From Clostridium vincentii (GTDB taxonomy: Bacteria; Bacillota; Clostridia; Clostridiales; Clostridiaceae), in the NCBI RefSeq assembly GCF_002995745.1, contig NZ_PVXQ01000034.1:1-37340 (forward strand): 37,340 nt of DNA. Direction: 5' to 3'. The position numbers and the translations under genes were made by a program. This document shows, piece after piece, positions 1 through 8,879 of the stretch. Positions within the stretch are counted from its first letter, which is position 1, and each line of letters opens with the position of its first letter. Below the pieces are notes generated by a model, which saw nothing but the letters and a program-made list of their open reading frames with translations, was not told the origin of the DNA and did not search any database.

Positions 1-120
1 CCGCCGACTTCCTTCAGATTCCACCTCACAATGGACACCCTTGTCTTAAGCTAAATGGTTGGCACTATCAGCCTCCATTACGGACTTTCACCGATTAGTG
101 CACGCCCATGCTGGGCGCAC
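1..120 (-). ncRNA. Group IIC-type intron, 5' end (domain I), partial
   Basis: Read on the minus strand, the segment starts at position 120 with GTGCGCCCAGCATGGGC. It continues with GTGAAAGTCC, CAAGGGTGTCC and GGAATCTGAAGGAAG, in the order and spacing I recall for the 5' end of bacterial group IIC introns. The body runs out of the window to the left. A terminator-like hairpin (130-156) lies about 9 nt upstream of the first intron base, with TTTTCTA between them. This is the known insertion preference of class C introns. The intron-encoded protein is not visible. Class assignment is from pattern recognition. Confidence 0.8.
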
Positions 121-129
121 TAGAAAACA

Positions 130-156
130 CCCCCTATCTATATTTTAGATAAGGGG
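130..156 (-). terminator. Rho-independent terminator, group IIC intron target
   Basis: CCCC plus TATCTA pairs with TAGATA plus GGGG across a short A/T loop, with one bulged A. On the minus strand the stem is followed by GTGTTTTCTA. It lies about 70 nt beyond the stop codon of the MerR-methyltransferase gene and would end that transcript. It also appears to be the hairpin recognised by the adjacent intron. Confidence 0.7.
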
Positions 157-224
157 CTTTACACCACGTCAATAGCTTAATTTACTTAATTTTTCATTTT
201 TTTAAATAAAACATGGTGTAAAGG

Positions 225-1451
225 CTACCTTTTTGCATATACAATATATGTAGAAATTCGTTCATTGCACTTAAAATAATCTTCATATTTACCGCCCTTA
301 GATATTGATTTAGATGTTTTTTCATCGATTATATTGTATTGTAAATTTAAAATATTATTTTTTATACTTTTTAAAATAAAATTTTTCCTTACTTTTTCTA
401 TAATACTGCTGTCAATGCTAAACTTATTGAATGTAATATATGCAGCAATCATAGTCAACTTTCTTTTTAAAGACTTATCAATTAAATTTAGCAAAAACTC
501 TTCATGTTGGAATGAATAATTACTTGTACCAGTAAAATCTATCAAAACATCAACTAAATTATCTTTTAATGGCATTTTTAAAAAATCGCAACATAAAAAT
601 ATCACCCTTTTGTTATGCTCAGATTTTTGAAGCATTGACTTTAAAAATTTATGCCTATTCAAATCATAATCTACTGCAATATATAAGCAATCATCCGGTA
701 AATCAGTATATATACTCCTTAGAAAGAAACCTACACCAGAACCTATCTCCAATATAATTTTATTATTTAATTCCTCAAATTGTATTTTTTTATTCATATA
801 CTCAAGCCCAGAGTAAATATTATCTAGGTATTCTGAATCAGTTGAATTAACATAATCTACTATATCTAAATTAGTTTCAGATTGTGCGCTTAAATTAGTT
901 TTAGATTGTACGCTTCCAACTAGTAAAATTCCATCTTCAATTTTATAATCTTCACCACAAGTACATTTAAGATTGCCTTCCATCACCTGATTATTTGTAA
1001 TAATTCCATCAGAAAGTATCAACTCTTTTCCACATTTCAGACAGCTGAATAGTTTTAAAGCTTCAATATCTATACCAATTTTAAAATTATCCATACATTT
1101 TATTTTAGATAGATCCTCTATCGTTTCTTCTAATTTATATCTAAACCTTTCCAATTCTTCAATTTTACTGGAAAGTTCAATTTTCTTGTTACAATAAATG
1201 TCCCTATAATATTCATTCTCTTGATATGTGGTAAGCTTACCAATCCTCTTAAGTACAAATATTGCTTTAATTTCATTTAAGGTAAACCCTTGGCCTTTAA
1301 GTTTAATTGTTTTTTCAAGATCACTTTTGCATCTTTCATCAAAGTCATACTGTCCTCCACTTTTTTCAGGTATTATTAGCCCCAATTCTATGTAGTATCT
1401 CACTGCATCAATAGTTATATTATTTTGCTTAGTGAATTTACCTATTTTCAT
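225..1451 (-). CDS. MerR-family regulator fused to zinc ribbon and SAM methyltransferase
   Basis: A 408-residue fusion. Residues 1-70 form a MerR-type winged helix (start MKIGKFTKQNNIT, then AVRYYIELGLI). Residues 75-118 look like the usual dimerising coiled coil. A zinc-ribbon-like stretch follows around 136-168, with CLKCG and CTCG cysteine pairs. Residues about 210-330 are a class I methyltransferase with the glycine motif ILEIGSGVGFF, acidic VDYD at the end of the next strand, and CCDF. The role is inferred: a ligand- or stress-responsive regulator with its own methyl transfer activity, or a methyltransferase with a DNA-binding module. The GGAGG site lies 12 nt before the chosen ATG. A closer out-of-frame ATG opens a six-codon ORF whose stop overlaps the start of this gene. 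The terminator at 130-156 follows. Substrate unknown. Confidence 0.8.
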   Translation of the reverse strand: MKIGKFTKQNNITIDAVRYYIELGLIIPEKSGGQYDFDERCKSDLEKTIKLKGQGFTLNEIKAIFVLKRIGKLTTYQENEYYRDIYCNKKIELSSKIEELERFRYKLEETIEDLSKIKCMDNFKIGIDIEALKLFSCLKCGKELILSDGIITNNQVMEGNLKCTCGEDYKIEDGILLVGSVQSKTNLSAQSETNLDIVDYVNSTDSEYLDNIYSGLEYMNKKIQFEELNNKIILEIGSGVGFFLRSIYTDLPDDCLYIAVDYDLNRHKFLKSMLQKSEHNKRVIFLCCDFLKMPLKDNLVDVLIDFTGTSNYSFQHEEFLLNLIDKSLKRKLTMIAAYITFNKFSIDSSIIEKVRKNFILKSIKNNILNLQYNIIDEKTSKSISKGGKYEDYFKCNERISTYIVYAKR

Positions 1452-1540
1452 TTTTCATTTTTTCCTCCTTTGATCAGTTAAAATTTTATTAAAGCTATAA
1501 GAAATATTAAAATACCCCTACAACATAATTATAAACTATA

Positions 1541-1594
1541 TTGGTTGTTTTTGCCTATCCCCCCCCCCGAAAAGGTATGTTAGCATATTAATAT
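1541..1594. repeat. Left terminal repeat of the older Tn3-like element
   Basis: GTTTTTGCC, a run of ten C, GAAAAGGTAT and TTAGCATATT match in inverted orientation the repeat at 7527-7556. They also match the ends of the miniature element at 18543-18793. The repeat is cut at 1594 by insertion of the younger transposon. The flanking bases do not form an obvious target duplication with the right end. Confidence 0.7.
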
Positions 1595-1637
1595 GGGGTA
1601 CGGAAACGATTCGTGTAAAAAACTATAGTAGGAGTAA
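1595..1637 (+). repeat. Terminal inverted repeat, left (inner transposon)
   Basis: The 43 bp begin GGGGTACGGAAACGATTCG. They match the complement of 5770-5812 with three differences. The GGGG start is typical of Tn3-family ends. Confidence 0.92.
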
Positions 1638-1664
1638 GAAAATGTAAATTTAATGGTTTAGCTA

Positions 1665-2534
1665 CTAAATATTAAGGTTATCCAAAGCATCAGATAAATC
1701 TTCAAATGTTGGCTTAACATATATTTGCGTCGTATTCAGATTAAAGTGTCCCAGCAACTTTGATACTATGGCGATATCAATTTTTTTATGTCTAAGTAGT
1801 CTTGTTGCAAAATAGTGTCGAAAGGCATGAGGATAAATCTTAGTCTCTAAGTTAACTTTTTTAGCATATCGCTTAATCATTTTATTAATCCCATCTTGGG
1901 TAAGAACCCCTCTTTGACCAATCCATAACTTGTTTTGAGGATTAACTTCTTTTATGTAAGCATTCAAAGATTCACGTACATCCTGGTTTAGAGGGATATC
2001 ACGGAATTTTTTTCTTTTTCCTTGCCTAACATGAACCATTCCTTTACGTTCAAAAATTAAAATATCCTGTATTTCAAGATTTATCAATTCACTAGCACGT
2101 ATGCCCGTATTTAAAAACATTTCAATTATTGCAATGTCACGAAGATTATTCTTTTTATAAATCTCCCGTTTAAATCTATTTATTTCATTTGTGGATGGTG
2201 CTGATGGAGCAGTGTCCTTGCTTTGAACTTGGATTAATTTAAAATTTTCAGTAATATCTATCTTTAAATATTTTTTAGCATATAAAAATCTACAATACGA
2301 AAGTATTGACATTATCCGTTGCTGTACACCAGCAGGAGCATATTTCTTGATATTTATCAAATAACCTTGATACTCTCTAATGTCCAACGTAGTAATGGCA
2401 TAAGAATCATTTTCATTATAGCGTTCTTTTAACCATTGAAGAAACTTAGATATATTTGGTCCATAAGCTTTCAGAGTGCATTTACTATATTCTTTAGTTG
2501 ATGATTTAAGACAATTGATATATTCATTAAGCAT
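1665..2534 (-). CDS. tnpI: TnpI-like tyrosine recombinase (cointegrate resolvase)
   Basis: A site-specific recombinase expected to resolve cointegrates made by the neighbouring transposase, acting at the intergenic repeats. An N-terminal SAM-like core-binding domain occupies about residues 1-95. The catalytic domain follows, with the first Arg in TGIRASEL, HAFRH (His-x-x-Arg), LLGH (second His) and the nucleophile Tyr in TQIYVKP. All R-H-R-H-Y positions are present. I chose the ATG at 2534 because GAGGTG lies six bases upstream, giving 289 residues; a GTG at 2543 is possible. The gene is divergent from tnpA across a 150-bp region that probably holds both promoters and TnpI binding sites, so autoregulation is likely. 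Length and layout fit Tn4430 TnpI. Confidence 0.9.
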   Translation of the reverse strand: MLNEYINCLKSSTKEYSKCTLKAYGPNISKFLQWLKERYNENDSYAITTLDIREYQGYLINIKKYAPAGVQQRIMSILSYCRFLYAKKYLKIDITENFKLIQVQSKDTAPSAPSTNEINRFKREIYKKNNLRDIAIIEMFLNTGIRASELINLEIQDILIFERKGMVHVRQGKRKKFRDIPLNQDVRESLNAYIKEVNPQNKLWIGQRGVLTQDGINKMIKRYAKKVNLETKIYPHAFRHYFATRLLRHKKIDIAIVSKLLGHFNLNTTQIYVKPTFEDLSDALDNLNI

Positions 2535-2554
2535 TTTGGTCACCTCAATATTTA

Positions 2555-2655
2555 TATAGACAGTTTTAAGTAGGATATACCTGTGAATCTTATTAATATA
2601 GTATCGTTTTTAACCTAATCTGTCTACATAAAGTATATTATATAGACAGATTATG
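2555..2655. other. Internal recombination site (IRS) of the Tn3-family transposon
   Basis: A perfect 11-bp inverted pair TAATCTGTCTA (2616-2626) and TAGACAGATTA (2643-2653) is separated by 16 bp. A third copy of the motif (TAGACAG, 2557-2563) lies upstream. This fits a core crossover site plus accessory recombinase sites, as described for Tn4430. The site occupies the divergent promoter region, so recombinase binding should also repress tnpI and tnpA. Confidence 0.7.
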
Positions 2656-2694
2656 ATATTATTTATTTAAAAAAGATATAGGAAGGTGCGAAAT

Positions 2695-5679
2695 TTGGCA
2701 GGAATAAATGAAACAGCTTATCCAAGATTCAAAAGCATTATAACTGAAAATGATTTAAAAAATGTGTATACTCCTACATTCGAAGAAATATTGTACGCAA
2801 ATGAAGTAACGCGAAATCAGAAAAATAGGTTGCAGTTTTTAATTATGTTAAAAGCCTATCAGCGTTTAGGATATCCTACTAATATCGTTGAGGTACCTCA
2901 AGCAATTATTAACCATATTGTAAATACTGTAGGAATAAATCATGTGGAATTTGAATTTGAAAAATATGATAAATCATTAACCAGGTTAAAGCACCTTGAG
3001 TTTATTCGCAAGTTCTTAAATATCAAACCCTATGGCAAAGAAGCTATACATATTGCTATAAAAGTAGCAGCTGATGCATCTAAAACTAAAGATAATGATG
3101 CAGATATTATAAATATTGTAATAGACGAACTTATACATCAAAGGTTTGAGTTGCCAGCATTTAGTACACTAATTAGACTATCTAGAAAAGTTAGACATAC
3201 GGTATACACCGCTTATTACAAGCATGTTTCTGAAAATATCAGTGATGAAACAAAACAGCTAATTGATAAACTTTTTAGTAATAATCAAGCAGACACAAAC
3301 ACTGGATGGAATGTTTTAAAAGAAGATCCTGGTAAACTTAACCCCGACAATCTTTCGCAAATTCTTGAGGTTTTTGAAAGTATTAAAGCTTTTAATATTA
3401 AGGAACATATCCTTTCAACTATACCAGATGTAAAACTGAAGCACTTTGTAAATGCTTCTGAAGCATTAAATGCCTCGAAAATGAAAGAGCTTGAGGAACA
3501 TAAAAGGTACACTCTTGCAGTTACTTTTATTACCCAAAAATATGCTAATATTCTTGATGACATTGGCGAAATGTTTGTTAAATTAGTTAAGTCACGACAA
3601 AATAAAGCACGTGATAAACAAATTGAATACAAGCTGGCTCATTCAAAGACAGCTTGTAATTTAATAACCACTTTAAAAGATATTATGATTGCATATAAAA
3701 CAGAAGGGAACAAAGAAGAGCGCTTTGACGCAATAGCTGAAGCTTTAAAGACACAAAACACAGTAAACCCAGATGAAATTATAAATAAATGTGAAATCCA
3801 TAATACATATGCTGGAGATAATTATTTCCCATTTGCATGGGACTGCATAAAAGGAAAGTGCAGAGTAACTCTTTTTAAAGTTTTGGATAATGTAGAGCTA
3901 TATTCTACAACACAAGATAAAACAATGGAGGACGTAATAACTATTATCAGGAAAAATAGAAAATCAGCTCGTTTAGAAAAGATACCCAAGGAAGAATTTA
4001 AGGATATAGACTTATCCTGGATTTCAGAAAAATGGACAAAATTACTTACAGGCCATACTGGTAAAGTAAATGATAATGAAGATTTAAATCGAAGGCGTTT
4101 TGAAGTATGTGCCTTTTATGAAATTATGCAGGATTTAAAGTCTGGTGATTTGTGTATTAAGGGAAGTGATAAATATTCAGATTACAGGGAGCAGCTTATA
4201 AATCTAGAAGAATACGATCAAGAAATTAAGACTTATGGTGAGCAGGTAGGCATTCCAGTTACAAGCGTAGCCTTTGCTCAGCATGTTAAAACATTATTAA
4301 GTGATGCAGCTAATAGCGCTGATACATCTTTTCCTTCTAATCAATATTTGAGGATACAAAAGGGTGAACCAATTCTAACTCCCTTAAAAAAGAAAGAGGA
4401 ACCAAAAGATTTAAAGCTAATAAAATCTTTACTGGCAGACAAAATGAAACAGGTTAGCATTCTTGATATTTTATATACCTCCCAGCAATGGTATAACTGG
4501 ACAAAATTCTTCGGACCATTATCTGGATATGATTCCAAGTTAGACGATCCAGTTGAAAGATATTTAACAACAGCATTTTGCTATGGGTGCAATTTAGGGC
4601 CTTCTCAAACAGCAAATTCTCTGGATACCATTACGAGAAAGCAAGTTTCGTACATAAATCAATGGCATATAAGTAGTGATAAGATAGATGACGCAACAAA
4701 TCATATCATTAATCTATATAAAAAATTCAACATTTTAAAATACTGGGGAACAGGAGAAAGGGTGGCTGCTGACGGAACGATATGGGAGATATTTGAACGA
4801 AATATCTTATCAGAAAGACATATAAGATATGGAGTGAATGGTGCTATTGGCTATTATCACATATCAGATTTGTATATAGCTCTTTTTAGTAAGTTTATCC
4901 CTTGTGGAGTGTGGGAGGGAGTGTATATTCTAGATTTGCTTATGAATGAGAAGGTGGATATAAAGCCTCATATTATTCATGCGGATACTCAAGGTCAAAA
5001 TGAAACTATCTTTGGCTTATCTTTTTTACTAGGAATAGAACTCATGCCACGTATACGTAATTGGAAACATTTAAAGTTTTATAAATCTGATAAAGCAAAT
5101 ACTTATGAGCATATTGACGAACTTTTTACAGATAACATTGATTGGGAACTAATTAAAACATATCTTCCTGATATGCTAAGGGTTGCTCTTTCAATAAAAA
5201 TGGGAAGAATAACTCCTTCTACTATACTGCGTAAGCTTGGAAGTTACAGCAGAAAAAACAAGTTATATCAAGCATTTAGTGAGCTTGGAAAAGCTGTAAG
5301 AACTGGATTCCTTTTAAAATATATATCAGATATTGATTCAAGAAGAATTATTCAAGAAACCTCAAATAAGAATGAATCATTTAACGGATTTACGAAGTGG
5401 ATAAATTTTGGTAGTGATGGCGTCATTAGGTCGAATAACCGAGAAGACCAACGAAAAAGGATAAAGTATAATCATTTAGTTGCTAATACTATTATATTTT
5501 ATAACGTTTACCATATGTCGGAGATTCTACATGGTCTTTCATCTGAAGGTTATGATATAAATAAAGATATTGTATCTTCGTTAGCTCCGTATATGACTAG
5601 TCACATTAATAGATTTGGAAAGTACAGTATTGATAAGAATTTAGAAATACCAGAATTAAAATTTGATATAGATGTTTAA
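2695..5679 (+). CDS. tnpA: Tn3-family transposase
   Basis: A DDE transposase of about 994 residues, full length for the family, which carries out replicative transposition from the GGGG-type ends. The N-terminal third is the end-binding region. The C-terminal catalytic domain shows the three acidic positions in ADGTIWE, HADTQGQNET and NKNESFNGF. I prefer the TTG start at 2695, where GGAAGG lies eight bases upstream. The open frame begins at a GTG at 2686 that overlaps this ribosome binding site. The right terminal repeat begins 90 bp after the stop. It is distant in sequence from the truncated transposase at 5813-7511, so the two belong to different Tn3 subgroups. Confidence 0.93.
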   Translation: MAGINETAYPRFKSIITENDLKNVYTPTFEEILYANEVTRNQKNRLQFLIMLKAYQRLGYPTNIVEVPQAIINHIVNTVGINHVEFEFEKYDKSLTRLKHLEFIRKFLNIKPYGKEAIHIAIKVAADASKTKDNDADIINIVIDELIHQRFELPAFSTLIRLSRKVRHTVYTAYYKHVSENISDETKQLIDKLFSNNQADTNTGWNVLKEDPGKLNPDNLSQILEVFESIKAFNIKEHILSTIPDVKLKHFVNASEALNASKMKELEEHKRYTLAVTFITQKYANILDDIGEMFVKLVKSRQNKARDKQIEYKLAHSKTACNLITTLKDIMIAYKTEGNKEERFDAIAEALKTQNTVNPDEIINKCEIHNTYAGDNYFPFAWDCIKGKCRVTLFKVLDNVELYSTTQDKTMEDVITIIRKNRKSARLEKIPKEEFKDIDLSWISEKWTKLLTGHTGKVNDNEDLNRRRFEVCAFYEIMQDLKSGDLCIKGSDKYSDYREQLINLEEYDQEIKTYGEQVGIPVTSVAFAQHVKTLLSDAANSADTSFPSNQYLRIQKGEPILTPLKKKEEPKDLKLIKSLLADKMKQVSILDILYTSQQWYNWTKFFGPLSGYDSKLDDPVERYLTTAFCYGCNLGPSQTANSLDTITRKQVSYINQWHISSDKIDDATNHIINLYKKFNILKYWGTGERVAADGTIWEIFERNILSERHIRYGVNGAIGYYHISDLYIALFSKFIPCGVWEGVYILDLLMNEKVDIKPHIIHADTQGQNETIFGLSFLLGIELMPRIRNWKHLKFYKSDKANTYEHIDELFTDNIDWELIKTYLPDMLRVALSIKMGRITPSTILRKLGSYSRKNKLYQAFSELGKAVRTGFLLKYISDIDSRRIIQETSNKNESFNGFTKWINFGSDGVIRSNNREDQRKRIKYNHLVANTIIFYNVYHMSEILHGLSSEGYDINKDIVSSLAPYMTSHINRFGKYSIDKNLEIPELKFDIDV

Positions 5680-5769
5680 GAAAACTTAGTTTATTAATAT
5701 AAACTTCTCTTAATCGTATAGGCTAAAACATTTTATTTATGTTAAAAAACCATGGTATATGTAAAATTT

Positions 5770-5812
5770 TTACTCATACTATGGTTTTTTACACGAATCG
5801 TTTCCATACCCC
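5770..5812 (-). repeat. Terminal inverted repeat, right (inner transposon)
   Basis: The inverted partner of 1595-1637. The last base of the element is the final C of CCCC at 5812. The next base belongs to the interrupted older transposase gene. Confidence 0.92.
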
Positions 5813-7511
5813 ATTTATACCTGATGGAATAACACAGTATATGTATAAACAAGACAACAATGGTCAAAAAGTTTTAATAGTGGATCGCTATGAATTTTTA
5901 GTCTATCGTCTCTTAAGAAATAGTTTGGAGGCTGGGGATATTTTTTGCTCAGATAGTGCTAGGTTTCGAAGCTTTGAGGATGATCTGTTAGATGACCGTC
6001 AATGGCAGCAGAAAGAAAAGTTGATAGCTGAGGCTGGTTTAAGCATTCTTAACAAACCTATACTCAATCATTTAGTGGAACTTGAGGATAAATTAGAAAC
6101 TCGTATTATAGAGGTAAATCAACGAATCGCATCAGGAGATAATGAACATCTTAAAATAAAAAAACGTGGATTAAATAACCATTGGACACTTCCGTATGTA
6201 AGCGACCCCGAATCTACCAATCATTCATTTTTTGGTGCATTGAAGCAGATTGATATTGGGAGTGTTTTGCATTATGTTAATCAGCATTGTCAGTTTATTG
6301 ATGCATTTGAACATGTTTTAGGACGTTATGCCAAGCAGGCCAAGGAAGATCAAGTTATTGTTGCGTGTCTCACTGCTTGGGGCACCAACATGGGACTAGG
6401 TAGGATGGGTGAAATTTCGGATATTAGTTTTTCGCTGCTCTCTACTACATCTGATAGCTTTATTAGATTAGAAACTCTTAAAGAGGCAAATGATCGTGTA
6501 AGTAACGCTACTGCTAAGCTACCAATATTTAGACACTATGATATTGATGAAGTCATCCATTCAAGTAGTGATGGACAAAAATTTGAAACTAATATTAACA
6601 CCATTAATTCTCGCCACTCGCCTAAATATTTTGGGCTTAAAAAAGGAATTGTATCTTACACATTGGTAGCTAATCATGTCCCAGTTAATGCTAAAATCAT
6701 TGGTGCAAATGAGCATGAAAGCCATTATGTCTTTGATATTTTATATAACAATACAAGCGATATCCAGACTGATATTCATTCTACTGATACACATGGAGCC
6801 AATGAAGTTAATTTTGCTATTCTACACTTTTTTGACTATCGTTTTGCACCTCGTTATAAAGACATTTACAATAAAGTAAGTAAATCTTTTTATGGATTTA
6901 ATCAACCAAGTCATTACGGCGATATATTGATAAAACCTGTAAGAAAAATTAATACTAATTTAATTGTGGAAGAGTGGGAGAATATTCAGCGTATAATATT
7001 GTCACTTGCTCTTAAATCAACAACGCAGAGTATTATAATTGGAAAGCTCAGTGCTTATGCACGTAAAAACAAAACTAAAAGCGCTTTATGGGAGTACGAT
7101 AATATCCTTAAAAGCTTATATTTTCTTGATTATATTGATTCTTTGACCCTACGTAAAAATGTACAACGTGCACTAAATAGGGGCGAGAGTTATCACAAAT
7201 TGCGCAGAGCTGTATCTCATGCAAATTTCGGAAAATTGCGCTTCAAAACAGAACAGGAACAACAAATATGGGGTGAATGCAGTCGTCTATTAGCAAATTG
7301 CATCATTTATTATAATGCCAGTATATTATCTAATATGTTAGACTACAGAGAAAGTAATGGTCAAGATTTAGATGTGTTAAAACATATTTCCCCAGTTGCA
7401 TGGCAGCATATTAATCTCTATGGTCGATATGAGTTTAATAAAAACCCTGAGCCTATCAACATGGATGTAATCATTCAGAAATTGGCTCAGTTCCAGGTAT
7501 TACCTGATTAG
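5813..7511 (+). pseudogene. Tn3-family transposase, N-terminal half missing
   Basis: From about 5814 the frame encodes some 566 residues matching the C-terminal part of Tn3 transposases. It begins near PDGITQYMY and RYEFLVYRLLRNSLEAGDI, which sit around residue 400-450 in full-length relatives. All three catalytic acidic residues remain (SSSDGQKF, STDTHGANE, NRGESYH). The open frame extends back to an ATG at 5739 inside the inner transposon, but the first 24 codons are transposon-end sequence and no ribosome site precedes them. The first roughly 400 codons are absent from the left side too, where only 54 bp of the element's end remain. A deletion next to the insertion explains this. The gene ends 16 bp before the element's right terminal repeat, as usual for tnpA. 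Confidence 0.88.
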
Positions 7512-7526
7512 TAATTTGCCTATTCC

Positions 7527-7556
7527 ACCTTTTCGGGGGGATGGGCAAAAACACCC
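7527..7556. repeat. Right terminal repeat of the older Tn3-like element
   Basis: ACCTTTTCGGGGGGATGGGC followed by AAAAACACCC is the inverted counterpart of 1541-1580. The element ends at 7556, and the next base resumes an interrupted minus-strand gene. Similar ends recur at 18543-18793 and 22399-22436. Confidence 0.75.
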
Positions 7557-7797
7557 AATCTGCAATACTTATAAATGCGTTCAATATTGCATCTAAATTA
7601 CTTTGTATCATAGTTGTATCTTTACTTAAAAAACTATTTTGCTTCACATTCTCTACTTCCATTATAGAAACTACCTTGTTAAAATATTGTTCCTGTGTCA
7701 TACCTAAGTCCTTTAATTGTTGCTGTAACTGATCTTTTGTGTCTTGCGCTAATCTATAACTGGTAACTACGTTCTTATTTTCTTTTATATCTTCCAT
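7557..7797 (-). pseudogene. Small plasmid/phage-type protein truncated by transposon end
   Basis: The frame starts at 7797 after a TAGAGGGG-type ribosome site (MEDIKENKNVV). It encodes about 80 native residues rich in charged and helical segments (DTKDQLQQQLKDLGMTQ), then runs into the transposon end and stops at 7471. The N-terminal pattern resembles small coiled DNA-binding or replication-associated proteins of clostridial plasmids and phages (recognition only). The missing C-terminal part is not found at the other transposon end, near 1540. The transposon therefore either lost one flank by rearrangement or its two ends come from different events. Confidence 0.5.
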
Positions 7798-7941
7798 AAA
7801 TTATCACCCCTCTAATATATTTTAAATTGTAACATGTTTAAATACGTGTAAACATGTTGTAATACCTATGTTTATATTGTAATACATATTTTTTTTATAT
7901 TCAATTAATAATAAAAAAGAAGAAATTTTTTTATTTAACCT

Positions 7942-8192
7942 CTATAATAACTGTATATGATTATTTAAAGCCTTTTCTATATCTTCTGTACGAAGATTAA
8001 TATATTTTTGTGTAGTTTTTAAATCTGAATGTTGAAGTAGTTCTCTGACCAAAGCCACATTATAGTTATTATTGATATATATCTGAGTGGCAAAGTACTT
8101 CCGAAATGAATGAGTTGATATATTCTCTAGCTTCAAAAATTGTGTAACCAATTTTAATAGTTTTCTGGTACACTTATTTTTATATAAATTTT
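7942..8192 (-). pseudogene. Tyrosine recombinase, C-terminal fragment
   Basis: The frame encodes only the end of a phage/Xer-type integrase: THSFRKYFAT (His-x-x-Arg), LLQHSDLKTT (His) and TQKYINL with the nucleophile Tyr. An in-frame stop near 8193 precedes it, and no start or ribosome site is seen. It is not part of tnpI at 1665-2534, which has a complete but different sequence. It may be the relic of an integrase that brought in the flanking plasmid or phage DNA. The following 190 bp (8193-8382) are A+T-rich and show nothing recognisable. Confidence 0.7.
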
Positions 8193-8382
8193 ATTGTTAA
8201 ATTTGCGGTTAAATTTAATTGAATTCTTACTATATCTCTTCCTATGGCTTCCCTATTGGGTGAATCATCCAATGGCTTATAAATAATCAATGAGTTATTA
8301 CCAGACTACCTATACCCCTATATTTAAGATATTTAAATAAGAATAATAGATCATTCAACATAATAAAAGGTTATATTGAACC

Positions 8383-8425
8383 AAAAGAAATAACTATCTG
8401 AGCTCCAGATATGGTTATTTCTTTT
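8383..8425 (-). terminator. Rho-independent terminator, long stem
   Basis: AAAAGAAATAAC-TATCTG pairs with CAGATAT-GGTTATTTCTTTT over about 18 bp with small mismatches. It ends in a T-rich tract on the minus strand, directly after the L,D-transpeptidase fragment. The A/T symmetry makes it usable in both directions. Confidence 0.8.
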
Positions 8426-8444
8426 AGTTTCTGTTTAATCACTT

Positions 8445-8858
8445 CTAATAACAAACAACAGGAGTACCAGCATCAATATTATTATATATAGTTTTTACTA
8501 AACTAGATGGACAATTTATACAACCCTGGGAACCATTCTTCAAATATACACTTCCGCCAAATAAAGGTCTATTACCTAAGCCATGTATTCCAATTCCAGC
8601 ATTAAAAGGCATAAAAACGGCTACAGGAACACTATAACCCTCTCCCTTTAATGTTGCATTTTTTGCTTTATATTTTAGTTGATAAATGCCTGTTGGTGTT
8701 TCACTATCTTTGGTTGGCAAACCAGTAATAACATCTCCGTCTGTAATAAGTTTACCATTCTTATAAAACCACAAATGCTGTTTTGTAAGATTAATTTCCA
8801 CATAAGTATTTCCTATATCATTAAGTTCATGATTTAAACCTTTTTCAGTATAACGAGG
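8445..8858 (-). pseudogene. L,D-transpeptidase (YkuD fold), catalytic domain only
   Basis: The 138-codon frame matches the C-terminal catalytic domain of L,D-transpeptidases, which cross-link peptidoglycan outside the membrane. It shows YVEINLTKQHLWFYKNG, then IHGLGNRPLFGG and the active-site SQGCINCP. Family members normally have a membrane anchor and a peptidoglycan-binding region before this domain. Here an in-frame TAA at 8859-8861 and unrelated sequence precede it. A GTG at 8801 could start a 118-residue polypeptide, but no ribosome site or export signal is seen. It is therefore a truncated remnant with an intact active site, followed by a strong terminator. Confidence 0.75.
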
Positions 8859-8879
8859 TTACAAAAATCTCTTTTGAAA

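Larger units (their letters stand above)
1595..5812. mobile_element. Tn3-family transposon with TnpI-type resolution module (Tn4430-like layout)
   Basis: A complete 4218-bp element. Its terminal inverted repeats begin GGGGTAYGGAAACG and agree at 40 of 43 positions by eye. Inside are a divergently transcribed tyrosine recombinase gene and a Tn3 transposase gene, separated by a recombination site with repeated TAGACAG motifs. No passenger genes are present. This is the layout of Tn4430 of Bacillus thuringiensis, in which TnpI rather than a serine resolvase resolves cointegrates. The 5-bp flanks (AATAT left, ATTTA right) differ. With the missing half of the host transposase gene, this suggests a deletion accompanied or followed insertion. 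Confidence 0.92.

Noticed and set aside
1..120. Structured RNA at the left edge considered as a riboswitch or rRNA piece.
   Set aside because: The order of motifs from GTGCGCCCAGC to GAAGGAAG fits the group IIC intron 5' region, and it begins exactly behind a terminator hairpin.
8831..8840. AGTATAACGA considered as another attC core.
   Set aside because: No partner core, inner motifs or hairpin nearby. It falls inside the L,D-transpeptidase coding frame.
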